From Hyphomicrobiales bacterium (GTDB lineage Bacteria; Pseudomonadota; Alphaproteobacteria; Rhizobiales; Ancalomicrobiaceae): 64,000 bases of DNA. A program made the position numbers and the translations under genes. The DNA lies in the NCBI GenBank assembly GCA_021286855.1, contig JAJTBO010000006.1, positions 1-64,000 of the forward strand. Reading direction: 5' to 3'. The notes below the pieces were generated by a model. The model saw nothing but the letters and a program-made list of their open reading frames with translations, did no database searches and was not told the origin of the DNA. This document shows, piece by piece, positions 26,284 through 35,193 of this stretch; the stretch's first letter is position 1; every line of letters begins with the position of its first letter.

Positions 26284-28029
26284 TCAGCGGAAGCGCCGTT
26301 CGGCCTCGCCGTGCGGCGTCTTGTTCCAGCGCGTCGGAGCGCGGAGGAGATCGAAGGCGGCCGCCCACGCCGCCAAGGTGACGCCGCACCAGTAGATCGG
26401 CATCGTCAGGACGTCGGGAAGCGCGAACCGACGCGCCCGTCGCGCCGAGACGGCGAGCGCCAGGATCCAGGCGGACAGCATGCCGGCGGCGAAGGCGAAG
26501 ATCGCCGCGAGCGCCAACACCTCGCCGTCGAGCGTCTCGCCGAGCGGGTAGGCGATCCAGCCGATCAGCTGCAGCGACGCGATCGCCAGGCTCGGCGCAA
26601 AGGTCAGGGCGGACAGGATCTGGCCGGCGAAGATCAGGTGGAACAGGACGGAATCGGCGAGACCCAATTCGCGATGCAGGCGCGACGGCGTCCGCATGTG
26701 CGTCATCCAGGTCTGCATCCACCCCTTGAGCCAACGCGTGCGCTGGGCGAACCAGACGCTCGGCCGCAGCGGCGCTTCCTCCCGCGTCGTCGAGGCGACG
26801 ACCCCGGCGCGCCAGCCGGCGCGGCGCAGCCGCACCGCCAGATCGGCGTCCTCGGTGACGTTGTGCGGATCCCATCCGCCCACCGCGACGAGGACGTCGC
26901 GGCGAAAGTGGTTCGAGGTGCCGCCGAGCGGCAGAAACAGCCGCCGCGCCGCGAGCCAGGGCAGGACCGCGCGGAAGAGGACCGCGTATTCGATCTCGAA
27001 CTGGCGCACCAACCAGGGGCGGGAGCGATCGAGATGATCGGTCTCGAGCGCGGCCTGAACCACGGCGAGGTCGTCCGGACCGGACGCGAAGACGGCGACG
27101 GCGCGTCGCAGTTGGTCGGGATCGGGACGATCCTCGGCGTCATAGACGGTGACGAAGTCGGCGTCGACGCTCTGCAACGCGAAATCGAGCGCCTTCGGCT
27201 TGGTGCGGGGCCGAGACGGCGGCACCACCACCAGATCGAACGGCGTGTCGCGCACCGCTCGTTCGGCGGCGCGGCGGGTGTCGACGTCGTCGGCCTCGAC
27301 GACGATCCGGACGTCGAGCCGGTCGGCGGGATAGTCGAGCGCCGCCAGATGAGCGACCAGATCCTCGACCACCGCCGCCTCGCGGTGGACCGGCGCCAAG
27401 ACGGCGTAACTCGGCAGATCGGCCTCGGCGACGGGCGGCGCCTCGGTCGGGGGGGCGAAGTCGACGACGAGGAGACGGAACAGCCCGATCAACAGAAAGG
27501 CGAAGATCCAGACTGCGAGGAGCGCGGTCGCGAAGCCCAAGGCGAAGGCGAGCATCGAGGCCGCCGCGACGGCCATGACGGCGAGCGGCCGCGCGCCCGG
27601 CCGACCGGCGGCGGAGAGGTCCGGATCGACGTCGAGGACGGACCGGACGGCGCGACGGGTCAGCGCCGCCGACCATCGCTCGATCAGGGCGCGGCGGATC
27701 TCGCGCGGCGACGCCACCGCGAGGCGGCGGCGCTCGGCGGGATGACGGGCGAGAAAATCGGCGACGAGGGCGCGGCGTTCCGGCGGCGGCGCGGCGACGA
27801 GGATCGCCGCGTCGCCGTCGCCGAGCAGCAGCGCCTCGGCGCGGGCGAAGGCGGCCGGCGGCGGGGGCTCGGCCTCGGCGGGCGCGAGCTCGACGCAGAT
27901 GCGATCGAGGCGGGGCAGTCCGAGCCTGCGAGCGACCGCCTCCCAGACGGCGCGCTCGCGTCGCTCGAATGCGTCGAAGCGCCCGTCCGCCACGGTCGGC
28001 GGAACGGCGATCGCATCCTCCGCTCGCAC
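26284..28029 (-). CDS. Membrane glycosyltransferase, family 2
   Basis: Processive-type GT2 glycosyltransferase in the inner membrane, 581 residues. The catalytic motifs are present: the D of VVVEADDVD, DAED as the DxD-like motif, TEDAD, and QRTRW (the Q-x-x-RW motif of cellulose/hyaluronan-type synthases). A pair of membrane helices lies at about 150-190 and about four at the C-terminus. The first 140 residues look like the soluble N-terminal domain (GspE/MshE-N-like) fused to GT2 enzymes such as XagB; that resemblance is only by eye. GTG start at 28029; no ATG is available upstream of the domain. Product unknown, probably an exopolysaccharide. Confidence 0.85.
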   Translation of the reverse strand: MRAEDAIAVPPTVADGRFDAFERRERAVWEAVARRLGLPRLDRICVELAPAEAEPPPPAAFARAEALLLGDGDAAILVAAPPPERRALVADFLARHPAERRRLAVASPREIRRALIERWSAALTRRAVRSVLDVDPDLSAAGRPGARPLAVMAVAAASMLAFALGFATALLAVWIFAFLLIGLFRLLVVDFAPPTEAPPVAEADLPSYAVLAPVHREAAVVEDLVAHLAALDYPADRLDVRIVVEADDVDTRRAAERAVRDTPFDLVVVPPSRPRTKPKALDFALQSVDADFVTVYDAEDRPDPDQLRRAVAVFASGPDDLAVVQAALETDHLDRSRPWLVRQFEIEYAVLFRAVLPWLAARRLFLPLGGTSNHFRRDVLVAVGGWDPHNVTEDADLAVRLRRAGWRAGVVASTTREEAPLRPSVWFAQRTRWLKGWMQTWMTHMRTPSRLHRELGLADSVLFHLIFAGQILSALTFAPSLAIASLQLIGWIAYPLGETLDGEVLALAAIFAFAAGMLSAWILALAVSARRARRFALPDVLTMPIYWCGVTLAAWAAAFDLLRAPTRWNKTPHGEAERRFR

Positions 28030-28136
28030 CCATTCCCGCCGAATGACGCTTTCTCCCCGCGCTCCCCTCGCCTAGAGTTCCGGCACGCAGGCGAATCCTC
28101 TCGTCGTTCGCCTCGTCCGACAACCCGAGACGCGTT

Positions 28137-29021
28137 ATGATTGCATGTCCACGAATTTCTGTCGCGCTCGGAGTGTGGCTCTGGTCGGCAATTTCGTTTC
28201 CGCTCGGTATGTCGACACCGGTCTCGGCGGCGGAGGAGCCGCCGGCCGCGACCACGACGGACGCGCCCTACCATCCGCTGTTCTGGGATCCGGACAGCCG
28301 GCCGCAGAAGCCGACGGGCGAAGTGACCGCGGTCCGCTTCCTGCTCAACGGCGACTTTCCGCCCTTCTCCTTCCTCGATCCGAGCGGTCGGCTGGTCGGC
28401 TACGACGTCGATCTGGCGCGGGTCCTGTGCGACGAACTGGGGGCGAACTGCACCTTGCAGATGCGGCCGTTTTCCGAACTGGCGGCGGCGCTCGGCGACA
28501 AGCGCGGCGACGCCATCCTGGCCGGTCTCGCGGTCGGGCCGGAGCTGCGCGACAGGCTCGACGTCACCGACGCCTATCTCGGCACGCCCGGCCGGTTCGT
28601 GGCGGCGAAGGCCGAGACGCTCGAGGCGACGCCGGAAGGGCTCGCCGGCCGCTGGATCTCGGTGGTGTCGGGCTCGGCGCACGAGGCCTTCGTGCTGTCG
28701 CGCTTCCCCAAGGTCCGGGTCGCGGCCTATCCGGACGAGACGTCGGCGCGCGACGCGCTGCGCGACGGCAAGGTCAGCGCTCATTTCGGCGACGCGATCG
28801 GGCTGTCGTTCTGGCTCACCGGCGAGGCCTCGCGCGGCTGCTGCGGCTTCGCCGGCGGCCCCTGGATCGAACCGGCGGTCTTCGGCGAGGGCCTGAGGAT
28901 CGCCGTCGCCAAGTCGAACCCGCGCCTCAAACGGCATCTCGACTGGGCGTTGCGCAAGGCGGCGACCGAGGGGAAACTCGGCGAACTCTATCTGCGCTGG
29001 TTTCCGTTGAGCTATTACTGA
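28137..29021 (+). CDS. Periplasmic substrate-binding protein, family 3 type
   Basis: 294-residue solute-binding protein of the amino-acid/PBPb type. A signal peptide (about 1-33, cut after VSAA) is followed by the two-lobed domain: FLLNGDFPPFSFLDPSGRL and GYDVDLARVLCDEL are the first-lobe hallmarks. Four cysteines occur in the mature part, including an adjacent pair (GCCGF) near residue 240. No ABC permease or ATPase is near, so it is either an orphan or partners with genes elsewhere. Divergent from the glycosyltransferase, with an AGGCGAA/TTCGCCT inverted repeat (28089-28113) between them. Confidence 0.83.
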   Translation: MIACPRISVALGVWLWSAISFPLGMSTPVSAAEEPPAATTTDAPYHPLFWDPDSRPQKPTGEVTAVRFLLNGDFPPFSFLDPSGRLVGYDVDLARVLCDELGANCTLQMRPFSELAAALGDKRGDAILAGLAVGPELRDRLDVTDAYLGTPGRFVAAKAETLEATPEGLAGRWISVVSGSAHEAFVLSRFPKVRVAAYPDETSARDALRDGKVSAHFGDAIGLSFWLTGEASRGCCGFAGGPWIEPAVFGEGLRIAVAKSNPRLKRHLDWALRKAATEGKLGELYLRWFPLSYY

Positions 29022-29040
29022 CCCCGAAGCACGAGACGAC

Positions 29041-29700
29041 ATGACGGACCTCATCTGGACCCGGCCGGACGCGCCGCGCGCCACTCTCCTCCTCGCCCAC
29101 GGCGCCGGCGCGCCGATGGATTCGGCGTTCATGAACCGCATCGCCGATGGCCTCGCCGAGCGCGGCCTCTCCGTGGCGCGGTTCGAATTCGGCTACATGG
29201 CGAAGCGGCGGACGACGGGGAAGAAATATCCGCCGCCGAAGGCGGAGAAGCTCTCCGGCGAATTCCGCGCCGCGATCGAGACGGCGCTCGCCGCGCCGGA
29301 ACGCGTGGGGCCGCTCGTCGTCGGCGGCAAGTCGATGGGGGGACGGGTCGCCGCGATCACCGCGGGCGAGGCGCTCGATCCGGCCATCGTCGGGGTCGCC
29401 TGCCTGGGCTATCCGTTCCACGGGCCCGGCCGGCCGGAGGAGATCCGGCTCGAACCGCTGCAGAAAGGTCTGCTGCCGATCCTGATCGTGCAGGGCGAGC
29501 GCGACGAATTCGGCTCGCGGGCCGAGGTCGAGACGGCCGACGTCGGGACGAGGGCGCGGTTCGTCTGGATCGAGGACGGCAGCCACGACTTCGGACCGCG
29601 CGGATCGTCGCCGGCGACGCTGAAGGGCAACGTCGCCGCGGCCTGCGACGCGGTCGCCGCCTTCGCGCTCGCCTTCGCCGCGCCGATCGAGGCGGACTGA
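29041..29700 (+). CDS. Alpha/beta hydrolase, KANL3/Tex30-like
   Basis: 219-residue small alpha/beta-fold hydrolase. Oxyanion region LLAHGAGAPMDSAFM at the N-terminus, nucleophile elbow G-K-S-M-G (GGKSMGGR, near residue 100), acidic residue in QGERDEFG and catalytic histidine in DGSHDF. This pattern fits the KANL3/Tex30 group of dienelactone-hydrolase-like proteins. Substrate unknown. It begins 19 bases after the binding-protein stop and may be co-transcribed with it. Confidence 0.85.
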   Translation: MTDLIWTRPDAPRATLLLAHGAGAPMDSAFMNRIADGLAERGLSVARFEFGYMAKRRTTGKKYPPPKAEKLSGEFRAAIETALAAPERVGPLVVGGKSMGGRVAAITAGEALDPAIVGVACLGYPFHGPGRPEEIRLEPLQKGLLPILIVQGERDEFGSRAEVETADVGTRARFVWIEDGSHDFGPRGSSPATLKGNVAAACDAVAAFALAFAAPIEAD

Positions 29701-29975
29701 TCGCCCCGGCGGCGCGGCGCGTTGCGCAGTCTCTTCGGCGCGTCGCATTCCATGCCGGGACCCGGAACGAGCACGGACTTGCCGGGGCGGGGCCGACAAC
29801 GACAGCGGCGTGCTTGCCGCGGGGGTGTCATTTCACCGATATTGGGACCGACGCGGCCGACGGCAACCGGCGCGTCGGCCGCGGGACGCGGCGATCGGAC
29901 AACCGACGGGCTCGCGCGGGCGACCCCGTCGCACGGGACGGGCGCCTCGAGCGTCGGCGTCCGACGGAAAGCGCC

Positions 29976-30770
29976 TTGGACCTACTGTCACTCTTCGATC
30001 CGGCTCACGTCGCCTCCGGCTTCGGCGTCGGACTGTTGGTCGGCACGACCGGCGTCGGCGGCGGCTCGCTGATGACGCCGATCCTGGTGTTGCTGTTCGG
30101 CGTCCATCCGGTGACGGCGGTGGGCACCGACCTGCTGTTCGCCGCCGCGACCAAGTCGGTCGGGGTCCTCGTCCACGGGGCGAACCGCACCGTCGATTGG
30201 CACGTGACGCGATTACTGGCGACCGGCAGCGTGCCGGCGAGCGCGGCGACGCTGGCGCTCCTGGCGGCGACGGAGCGGGCGGCGGGCGAGCCGTCGCACC
30301 TCCTCGCGGTTCTGCTCGGCGTGATGCTGGTCCTGACCTCGGCGGCGCTGATCGGGCGCAACCGGTTGCGTCGGCTGGTCGAACGGCGCGCCCGGTTCGC
30401 GCTCGACGAGGCGCGCAGCCGCAGCCTGACGATCGCGCTGGGAGCGGCGCTCGGCGTGGTCGTGTCGATCTCGTCGGTCGGCGCGGGCGCGGTCGGGATG
30501 ACGGCGCTGCTGCTTCTGCATTCGAAACAGCCGATGGCGCGGCTGATCGGGGCCGACATCGCCCATGCGGTGCCGCTGACCCTGCTCGCCGGGCTCGGTC
30601 ACTGGTTGATCGGCTCGGTCGACGTCGGCCTGTTGACGCCGCTGCTGGTCGGCTCGATCCCGGGCGTGATCCTCGGCTCGATCGTCGGCCCGCGGCTGCC
30701 GGAGCCGGTGCTGCGGCTCGGTCTGGCGGCGGCGCTGGCCGTCGCCGGGGTCAAGCTGATCGGCGCGTGA
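29976..30770 (+). CDS. TauE/SafE-family membrane permease
   Basis: 264-residue sulfite exporter/TauE family protein with about eight membrane segments in two halves. The family glycine motif GTTGVGGGSLMTPIL is in the first half and VSISSVGAGAVGMTALLLL in the second. Family members export sulfite, sulfoacetate or other organosulfonates; the substrate here is unknown. I choose the TTG at 29976: it follows ACGGAAAG and fits the family's length; an upstream in-frame ATG (29814) would add 54 Arg-rich residues that do not look like protein. Convergent with hslO. Confidence 0.85.
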   Translation: MDLLSLFDPAHVASGFGVGLLVGTTGVGGGSLMTPILVLLFGVHPVTAVGTDLLFAAATKSVGVLVHGANRTVDWHVTRLLATGSVPASAATLALLAATERAAGEPSHLLAVLLGVMLVLTSAALIGRNRLRRLVERRARFALDEARSRSLTIALGAALGVVVSISSVGAGAVGMTALLLLHSKQPMARLIGADIAHAVPLTLLAGLGHWLIGSVDVGLLTPLLVGSIPGVILGSIVGPRLPEPVLRLGLAAALAVAGVKLIGA

Positions 30771-30783
30771 GGCTCATTCCCGC

Positions 30784-30817
30784 CACACGAAATTCCGACA
30801 GGTCGAAACTTCGTGTG
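30784..30817. terminator. Bidirectional hairpin between TauE-like gene and hslO
   Basis: CACACGAA at 30784-30791 pairs perfectly with TTCGTGTG at 30810-30817; an imperfect inner stem (TCCGAC/GTCGAA region) lies in the loop. It sits in a 54-base convergent gap. No strong T-run, so termination is a likely but not certain role. Confidence 0.55.
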
Positions 30818-30824
30818 CTCGGTC

Positions 30825-31811
30825 TCAGTCCACGGCGCGCGCGGCGTGGACGGCGTGCGGATCGAACCGATACTTCGTCGAGCAGAACTCGCAGGTCACG
30901 ACGATCTCGCCGTCGACGGTCATGTCGTCGACCTGTTCGGCGGAGAACTGGCCGAGCATGGTCTCGACGCGCTCGCGCGAGCAACGGCAGCGCTCGACCA
31001 TCGTCAGCGGCTCGAAGACGCGGACGCCGCGCTCGTGGAAGAGGCGATAGAGGAGCCGCTCGGAGGAGACCTCGGGGTCGGTCAGCTCGACGTCCTCGAT
31101 CGTTCCCATCAAGGCCTCGGCCTCGGCCCAGGCGTCGTCGATCGGCGGGGCGTGCGGCTCGGTCCCCTCCGGCGCGTCGCCGGGGTGGAGGTCGCGGGCG
31201 CGGACTCGGTCCTCGCTCTCGGGCAGGAACTGGGTCATCACGCCGCCGGCGAGCCAGGCGTGGGCGGCCCCGCCCTCGCCCTTGGTCAGCGCTTCGGCGA
31301 CGGCGAGGCGGACCCGGGTCGGGATCTGCTCGGACTGCTGGAACCAGACGTGCGCCACCTCCTCGAGGCTCTCGCCCTCGAGCGCGACGACGCCCTGATA
31401 GCGCTGCATGTCGGGGCCCTGGTCGACGGTCATGGCGAGATGGCCGCGGCCGAGGAGATCGGGCGGGGAGACGCGGCCCTCGGCGATCGCCTTGGCCACG
31501 CCGGCCTCGTCGAAGCTCGCGTAGGCGCGGATGCCGTCGGGGGTCTGGAAGTCGACCACCAGCATCGAGACCGGACCGTCGGTGCGGGTCTGCAGGATGA
31601 AGCGGCCTTCGAACTTGATCGACGATCCGAGCAGCGCGGTCAGCGCGATCGCCTCGGCGAGGAGGCGGGCGACCGGGGTCGGATAGGCGTGGCGGGCGAG
31701 GATCGCGTCGAGCGCCGGCCCGAGCCGCACGGCGCGGCCGCGCAGGTCGAGCGCCGGAACGGTGAAGGGCAGGACGGCGTCGAGGCCGGACGAGGTCGGG
31801 GCGGCGGTCAT
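30825..31811 (-). CDS. hslO: Redox-regulated chaperone Hsp33
   Basis: Hsp33, a holdase activated by oxidation of its zinc site. 328 residues. The C-terminal zinc centre is intact: C-x-C in ERCRCSRERVE and C-x2-C in CEFCSTKY. It follows argF by 108 bases on the same strand, the common alphaproteobacterial order argD-argF-hslO. ATG at 31811. Confidence 0.95.
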   Translation of the reverse strand: MTAAPTSSGLDAVLPFTVPALDLRGRAVRLGPALDAILARHAYPTPVARLLAEAIALTALLGSSIKFEGRFILQTRTDGPVSMLVVDFQTPDGIRAYASFDEAGVAKAIAEGRVSPPDLLGRGHLAMTVDQGPDMQRYQGVVALEGESLEEVAHVWFQQSEQIPTRVRLAVAEALTKGEGGAAHAWLAGGVMTQFLPESEDRVRARDLHPGDAPEGTEPHAPPIDDAWAEAEALMGTIEDVELTDPEVSSERLLYRLFHERGVRVFEPLTMVERCRCSRERVETMLGQFSAEQVDDMTVDGEIVVTCEFCSTKYRFDPHAVHAARAVD

Positions 31812-31919
31812 CGGAGGGAGCTCACGGGGTTCGAAACGGGCGAGCCGACGGCGCGGTCGGGCGTCCGTCGGCTCTGGATCTTCGTCATATGGGACGGCGC
31901 GGTCGACTTCGCCAGGGGC

Positions 31920-32855
31920 TCACGCCCCGACGCGGCCGAGACACCAGGCGAGCACGCCCTTCTGGGCGTGGAGGCGGTTTTCCGCCTCGTCGAAGACCAC
32001 CGACCGCGGTCCGTCGATCACCTCCGCCGTCACCTCCTCGTCGCGGTGGGCCGGCAGACAGTGCATGAAGATCGCGTCCTTGCCGGCATGCGCCATCAGC
32101 TTGGAGGTGACCTGATAGGGCTTCAGCAGGTTGTGGCGGCGCTCGCTCTCGTCGTCGCCCATCGACACCCAGGTGTCGGTGATGACGCAGTCGACGCCCT
32201 TGACCGCCTCCCAGGGATCGTCGCTCCAGGTCACCTCGGCGCCGGTCTTGCGGGCCCAGGCGAGGATGTCGGTCTTGGGGGCGAGCTCCGGCGGGGTGGC
32301 GATGCGCAGACGGCAGTCGAAGCGCTCGGCGGCATGGATCCAGGAGGTCAGCACGTTGTTGTCGTCGCCGACCCAGGCCACCGTCTTGCCGGCGATCGGG
32401 CCGCGATGCTCCTCGAAGGTCATCACGTCGGCCATGATCTGGCAGGGATGCGAGGCCTTGGTCAGGCCGTTGATCACCGGCACGGTCGCGTTCTCGGCGA
32501 GCTCGAGCAGCGCCGCGTGATCCAGGATGCGGATCATGATGGCGTCGACGAAGCGGGAGAGGACGCGAGCGGTGTCGGCGATGGTCTCGCCGCGGCCGAG
32601 CTGCATCTCGTCGCCGGTCAACATCAGGGTCTGGCCGCCGAGTTCGCGCATGCCGACGTCGAAGGAGACGCGGGTGCGGGTCGAGGGGCGCTCGAAGATC
32701 ATCGCCAGCACCTTGCCGGCGAGCGGACCGCGGCCTTCGAAGGCGCCGTCGCGCTGGCGCTTGAGGCGCGCCGCCTCGTCGAGGATGGCGCGCAGCTCTG
32801 CGGCGTCGACGTCGGTCAGATCGAGAAAATGGCGCATGCCGGATGCGAGAGTCAC
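31920..32855 (-). CDS. argF: Ornithine carbamoyltransferase
   Basis: Forms citrulline from ornithine and carbamoyl phosphate in arginine biosynthesis. 311 residues. Visible motifs are the carbamoyl-phosphate site [17 protein letters not shown], and the ornithine-site [11 protein letters not shown] prefer the GTG at 32855, which overlaps the argD stop (GTGA) and has AAGGGGG a few bases before; the ATG at 32837 has no ribosome site. Confidence 0.95.
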   Translation of the reverse strand: MTLASGMRHFLDLTDVDAAELRAILDEAARLKRQRDGAFEGRGPLAGKVLAMIFERPSTRTRVSFDVGMRELGGQTLMLTGDEMQLGRGETIADTARVLSRFVDAIMIRILDHAALLELAENATVPVINGLTKASHPCQIMADVMTFEEHRGPIAGKTVAWVGDDNNVLTSWIHAAERFDCRLRIATPPELAPKTDILAWARKTGAEVTWSDDPWEAVKGVDCVITDTWVSMGDDESERRHNLLKPYQVTSKLMAHAGKDAIFMHCLPAHRDEEVTAEVIDGPRSVVFDEAENRLHAQKGVLAWCLGRVGA

Positions 32856-34048
32856 GCTGCGGCCCCCTTTTCGGCCTGGAGGAGGGCCCGGGCGGCGGCT
32901 TCGGCGCGCGCCATGGCCTCGTCGATTTCGGCGTCGCTCACCGTCAGGGCGGGAAGGAAACGCACCACGTTGTCGCCGCCGGCGACGCCGAGCAGCTTCT
33001 CGGCCCGCATCGCGGCGAGCACTTCGCCCTGCGGGCGGCGGCACTTGAGGCCGAGCATCAGGCCTTCGCCGCGCACCTCCTCGAAGAGCGTGGGATGGAG
33101 ATCGACGAGAGCGGCCAGCTTCTGCTTCAGCTTCAGGCCCTTGGCGGCGACGGCCTCGAGGAAGCCGGGCTCGGTGACGACCTCCATCACCGCGTCGCCG
33201 ACCGCCATGGCGAGCAGGCTGCCGCCGAAGGTGGAGCCGTGGGTGCCCGGCGTCATGCCGGCCGCCGCCTCTTCCGTCGCCAGACACGCGCCGAGCGGGA
33301 AGCCGCCGCCGATGCCCTTGGCCGAAGCCAGGATGTCGGGGGCGACGCCGAAGAGTTCGTAGGCCCACAGCCGGCCGGTGCGGCCGATGCCGCACTGGAC
33401 CTCGTCGAAGATCAGCGACAGGCCGTGCTCGTCGCAGACGCGGCGCAGGAAGGCGAGGAAGGCGCGCGGCACGGGGCGCACGCCGCCCTCGCCCTGGATC
33501 GGCTCGATCAGGATGCCGGCGGTCTCCGGGCCGATCGCGGCCCGCACCTTGTCTTCGTCGAAGCCGTCGACCTTGTCGAAGCCCTCGACCTTGGGGCCGA
33601 AGCCTTCGATGTACTTCTCCTGGCCGCCGGCGGCGATGGTCGCCAGCGTGCGGCCATGGAAGGCGCCTTCGAAGGTGATCAGCCGGTAGCGTTCCGGCCG
33701 ACCTTCGTGAAACTGGCGGCGACGCGCCGTCTTGATCGCGCATTCGAGCGCTTCGGCGCCGGAATTGGTGAAGAAGACGCGGTCGGCGAAGGAGGTCTCG
33801 ACCAGACGACGGGCGAGCTTCTCCTGATGCGGCGCGGCGAAGACGTTCGACACGTGCCACAGCTTCTCCGCCTGGCCCTCGAGGGCGGCGACGAGCCGGG
33901 GGTGGCAATGGCCGAGCGCGTTGACGGCGATGCCGCCCATCATGTCGAGATATCGCTCGCCCGACGCCGTCTCCAGCCAGACGCCCTCGCCTCGCACGAA
34001 GGCGAGGTCGGCGCGGGAGAAGGTCGGGTAGAGTGCGGTATCCGTCAT
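32852..34048 (-). CDS. argD: Acetylornithine aminotransferase
   Basis: PLP-dependent class III aminotransferase that converts N-acetylglutamate semialdehyde to N-acetylornithine; may also act as succinyldiaminopimelate aminotransferase in the lysine pathway. 398 residues. The PLP lysine lies in [15 protein letters not shown], preceded by [17 protein letters not shown] at 34048 ([14 protein letters not shown]) is the family start. Upstream lies the long gcrA/argD divergent region. Translationally coupled to argF. Confidence 0.95.
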   Translation of the reverse strand: MTDTALYPTFSRADLAFVRGEGVWLETASGERYLDMMGGIAVNALGHCHPRLVAALEGQAEKLWHVSNVFAAPHQEKLARRLVETSFADRVFFTNSGAEALECAIKTARRRQFHEGRPERYRLITFEGAFHGRTLATIAAGGQEKYIEGFGPKVEGFDKVDGFDEDKVRAAIGPETAGILIEPIQGEGGVRPVPRAFLAFLRRVCDEHGLSLIFDEVQCGIGRTGRLWAYELFGVAPDILASAKGIGGGFPLGACLATEEAAAGMTPGTHGSTFGGSLLAMAVGDAVMEVVTEPGFLEAVAAKGLKLKQKLAALVDLHPTLFEEVRGEGLMLGLKCRRPQGEVLAAMRAEKLLGVAGGDNVVRFLPALTVSDAEIDEAMARAEAAARALLQAEKGAAA

Positions 34049-34467
34049 GGCGCGTCTCCGGACGGCGGCGTCGAGCGACCGTCCCACGATGCGCCGGCGC
34101 GTCGTGGAAGGATCGCGAGACGGCGGCGTGCGAGACGAAGTCGACCCGAAGATCGATGTCGAGAGATCGCGCCGAGAAGACCGCGGCGACCCCCCAAAAC
34201 GAACGATGCCGCCTCTGCGGCGGCACCTCGCGTTTCGCGGCGATAATGCTCGCGCCCGCGCGCGATTGTCAATCGCAGGCGGGCGAATTCGCGGCGTTTT
34301 TCGGCTTCGTCGTCGAACGGGACCGCGTCACGCGCGAGACTACGTAGAGCCGGCGAAGAATTCCTCGCCCGTCTGTTGCCGATCGGACTCAAGGCTGGGG
34401 AAAAGAGGTCGTTCATCCACCGAAACGATTCCGCGCCGCCTTGCTCGCGAGTCTACCGATAGTGTAG

Positions 34468-34482
34468 TTTACGGTTCATTAA
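34468..34482 (+). promoter_or_regulatory. Candidate CtrA box upstream of gcrA
   Basis: TTTA at 34468-34471, seven bases, TTAA at 34479-34482: one mismatch from TTAA-N7-TTAA. CtrA represses gcrA in Caulobacter, which makes the position plausible. Confidence 0.45.
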
Positions 34483-34561
34483 ATACGACATCTCGTGCGG
34501 CGGATCTCCAAGTCCCCCAAACTCTCGTCATGCGTCCGAGCCTTCCGCAAGGAGAGGCGCG

Positions 34562-34578
34562 CCGGAGGATTCCTCCGG
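34562..34578. promoter_or_regulatory. Perfect palindrome centred on GATTC
   Basis: CCGGAGGA, T, TCCTCCGG; the GANTC site 34568-34572 lies in its centre. 53 bases before the gcrA start, so probably in the leader RNA, where it could also fold as a hairpin. Confidence 0.6.
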
Positions 34579-34630
34579 ACGAGAGAGGATTCGGAGGATC
34601 GCGCCGCCGTCCAAGCGAGCGAGGCATACG

Positions 34631-35164
34631 ATGATCTCCTGGACCGACGAGCGGGTCGACCTCCTCAAGAAGCTCTGGGGCGAAGGGCTCAGCGCCAGCC
34701 AGATCGCCGGGGAGCTCGGCGGCGTCACCCGCAACGCGGTGATCGGCAAGGTTCATCGTCTCGGCCTGTCCGGCCGCGCCAAGGCGCCGCAGCCGGCGGC
34801 GAACCGGCCGAAGAAGCCGACGACCCGGCCGGCGACCTCGTCCGGCCGCAGCGAAGGCGGACCGATCAGCCTCGGCGCCACGGCGTTGAAGGCGGAGACG
34901 CTGCCGTCGGCGCGGCCGCAGGCGCAGCCGACGCCGCAGCTCGCCTCGCTCTCCGACGAACCGCTGATCCCCAACGCCTCGGTGCTGCAGATCAACGAAC
35001 AGACCTGCAAGTGGCCGGTCGGGGACCCGAGCTCGCCCGACTTCCACTTCTGCGCCCGGCGCTCCGACGTCGGCATTCCCTATTGCGCCTATCACGCGCG
35101 CATCGCCTACCAGCCGGTCGCGGACCGGCGGCGCGACCGCGACCGGCGCGCGCTCAGGGCGTGA
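34631..35164 (+). CDS. gcrA: Cell-cycle regulator GcrA
   Basis: GcrA, an RNA-polymerase sigma70-binding cofactor that activates promoters carrying methylated GANTC sites. 177 residues. The N-terminal DNA-binding domain is typical (MISWTDERVDLLKKLW, GLSASQIAGELGG, TRNAVIGKVHRLGLSGR), followed by a Pro/Ala/Lys-rich linker and the conserved C-terminal sigma-interacting domain with cysteines (CKWPVGDPSSPDFHFC, YCAYHARIAYQP). Starts at ATG 34631 after GAGGCAT. The upstream region is unusually rich in cell-cycle motifs. Confidence 0.96.
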   Translation: MISWTDERVDLLKKLWGEGLSASQIAGELGGVTRNAVIGKVHRLGLSGRAKAPQPAANRPKKPTTRPATSSGRSEGGPISLGATALKAETLPSARPQAQPTPQLASLSDEPLIPNASVLQINEQTCKWPVGDPSSPDFHFCARRSDVGIPYCAYHARIAYQPVADRRRDRDRRALRA

Positions 35165-35193
35165 GGCGACCCTTCGCCGGGAGGAGATGCGAC

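Larger units (their letters stand above)
34386..34592. promoter_or_regulatory. Cluster of GANTC (CcrM/GcrA) sites before gcrA
   Basis: GACTC 34386-34390, GATTC 34427-34431, GAGTC 34449-34453, GATTC 34568-34572 and GATTC 34588-34592: five sites in 207 bases, far more than expected in GC-rich DNA. GANTC is the CcrM methylation site, and GcrA acts at methylated GANTC promoters. Confidence 0.65.
34049..34630. promoter_or_regulatory. Divergent argD/gcrA control region
   Basis: 582 bases with no convincing gene. The argD side holds a hairpin (TGCCGCC 34207-34213 with GGCGGCA 34219-34225), a 15-bp palindrome (GCGATTG 34262-34268, CAATCGC 34270-34276) and GCGAATTCGC (34283-34292). The gcrA side holds five GANTC sites, a CtrA-like box and a perfect 17-bp palindrome, listed separately. 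Confidence 0.75.

Noticed and set aside
34045-34416. Possible 123-residue minus-strand gene between argD and gcrA
   Set aside because: Overlaps the argD start, lacks a ribosome site and any familiar motif; the region is better explained as a divergent control region.
34413-34421. Possible DnaA box (TCATCCACC) before gcrA
   Set aside because: Two mismatches from TTATCCACA and no second box nearby; too weak to annotate.
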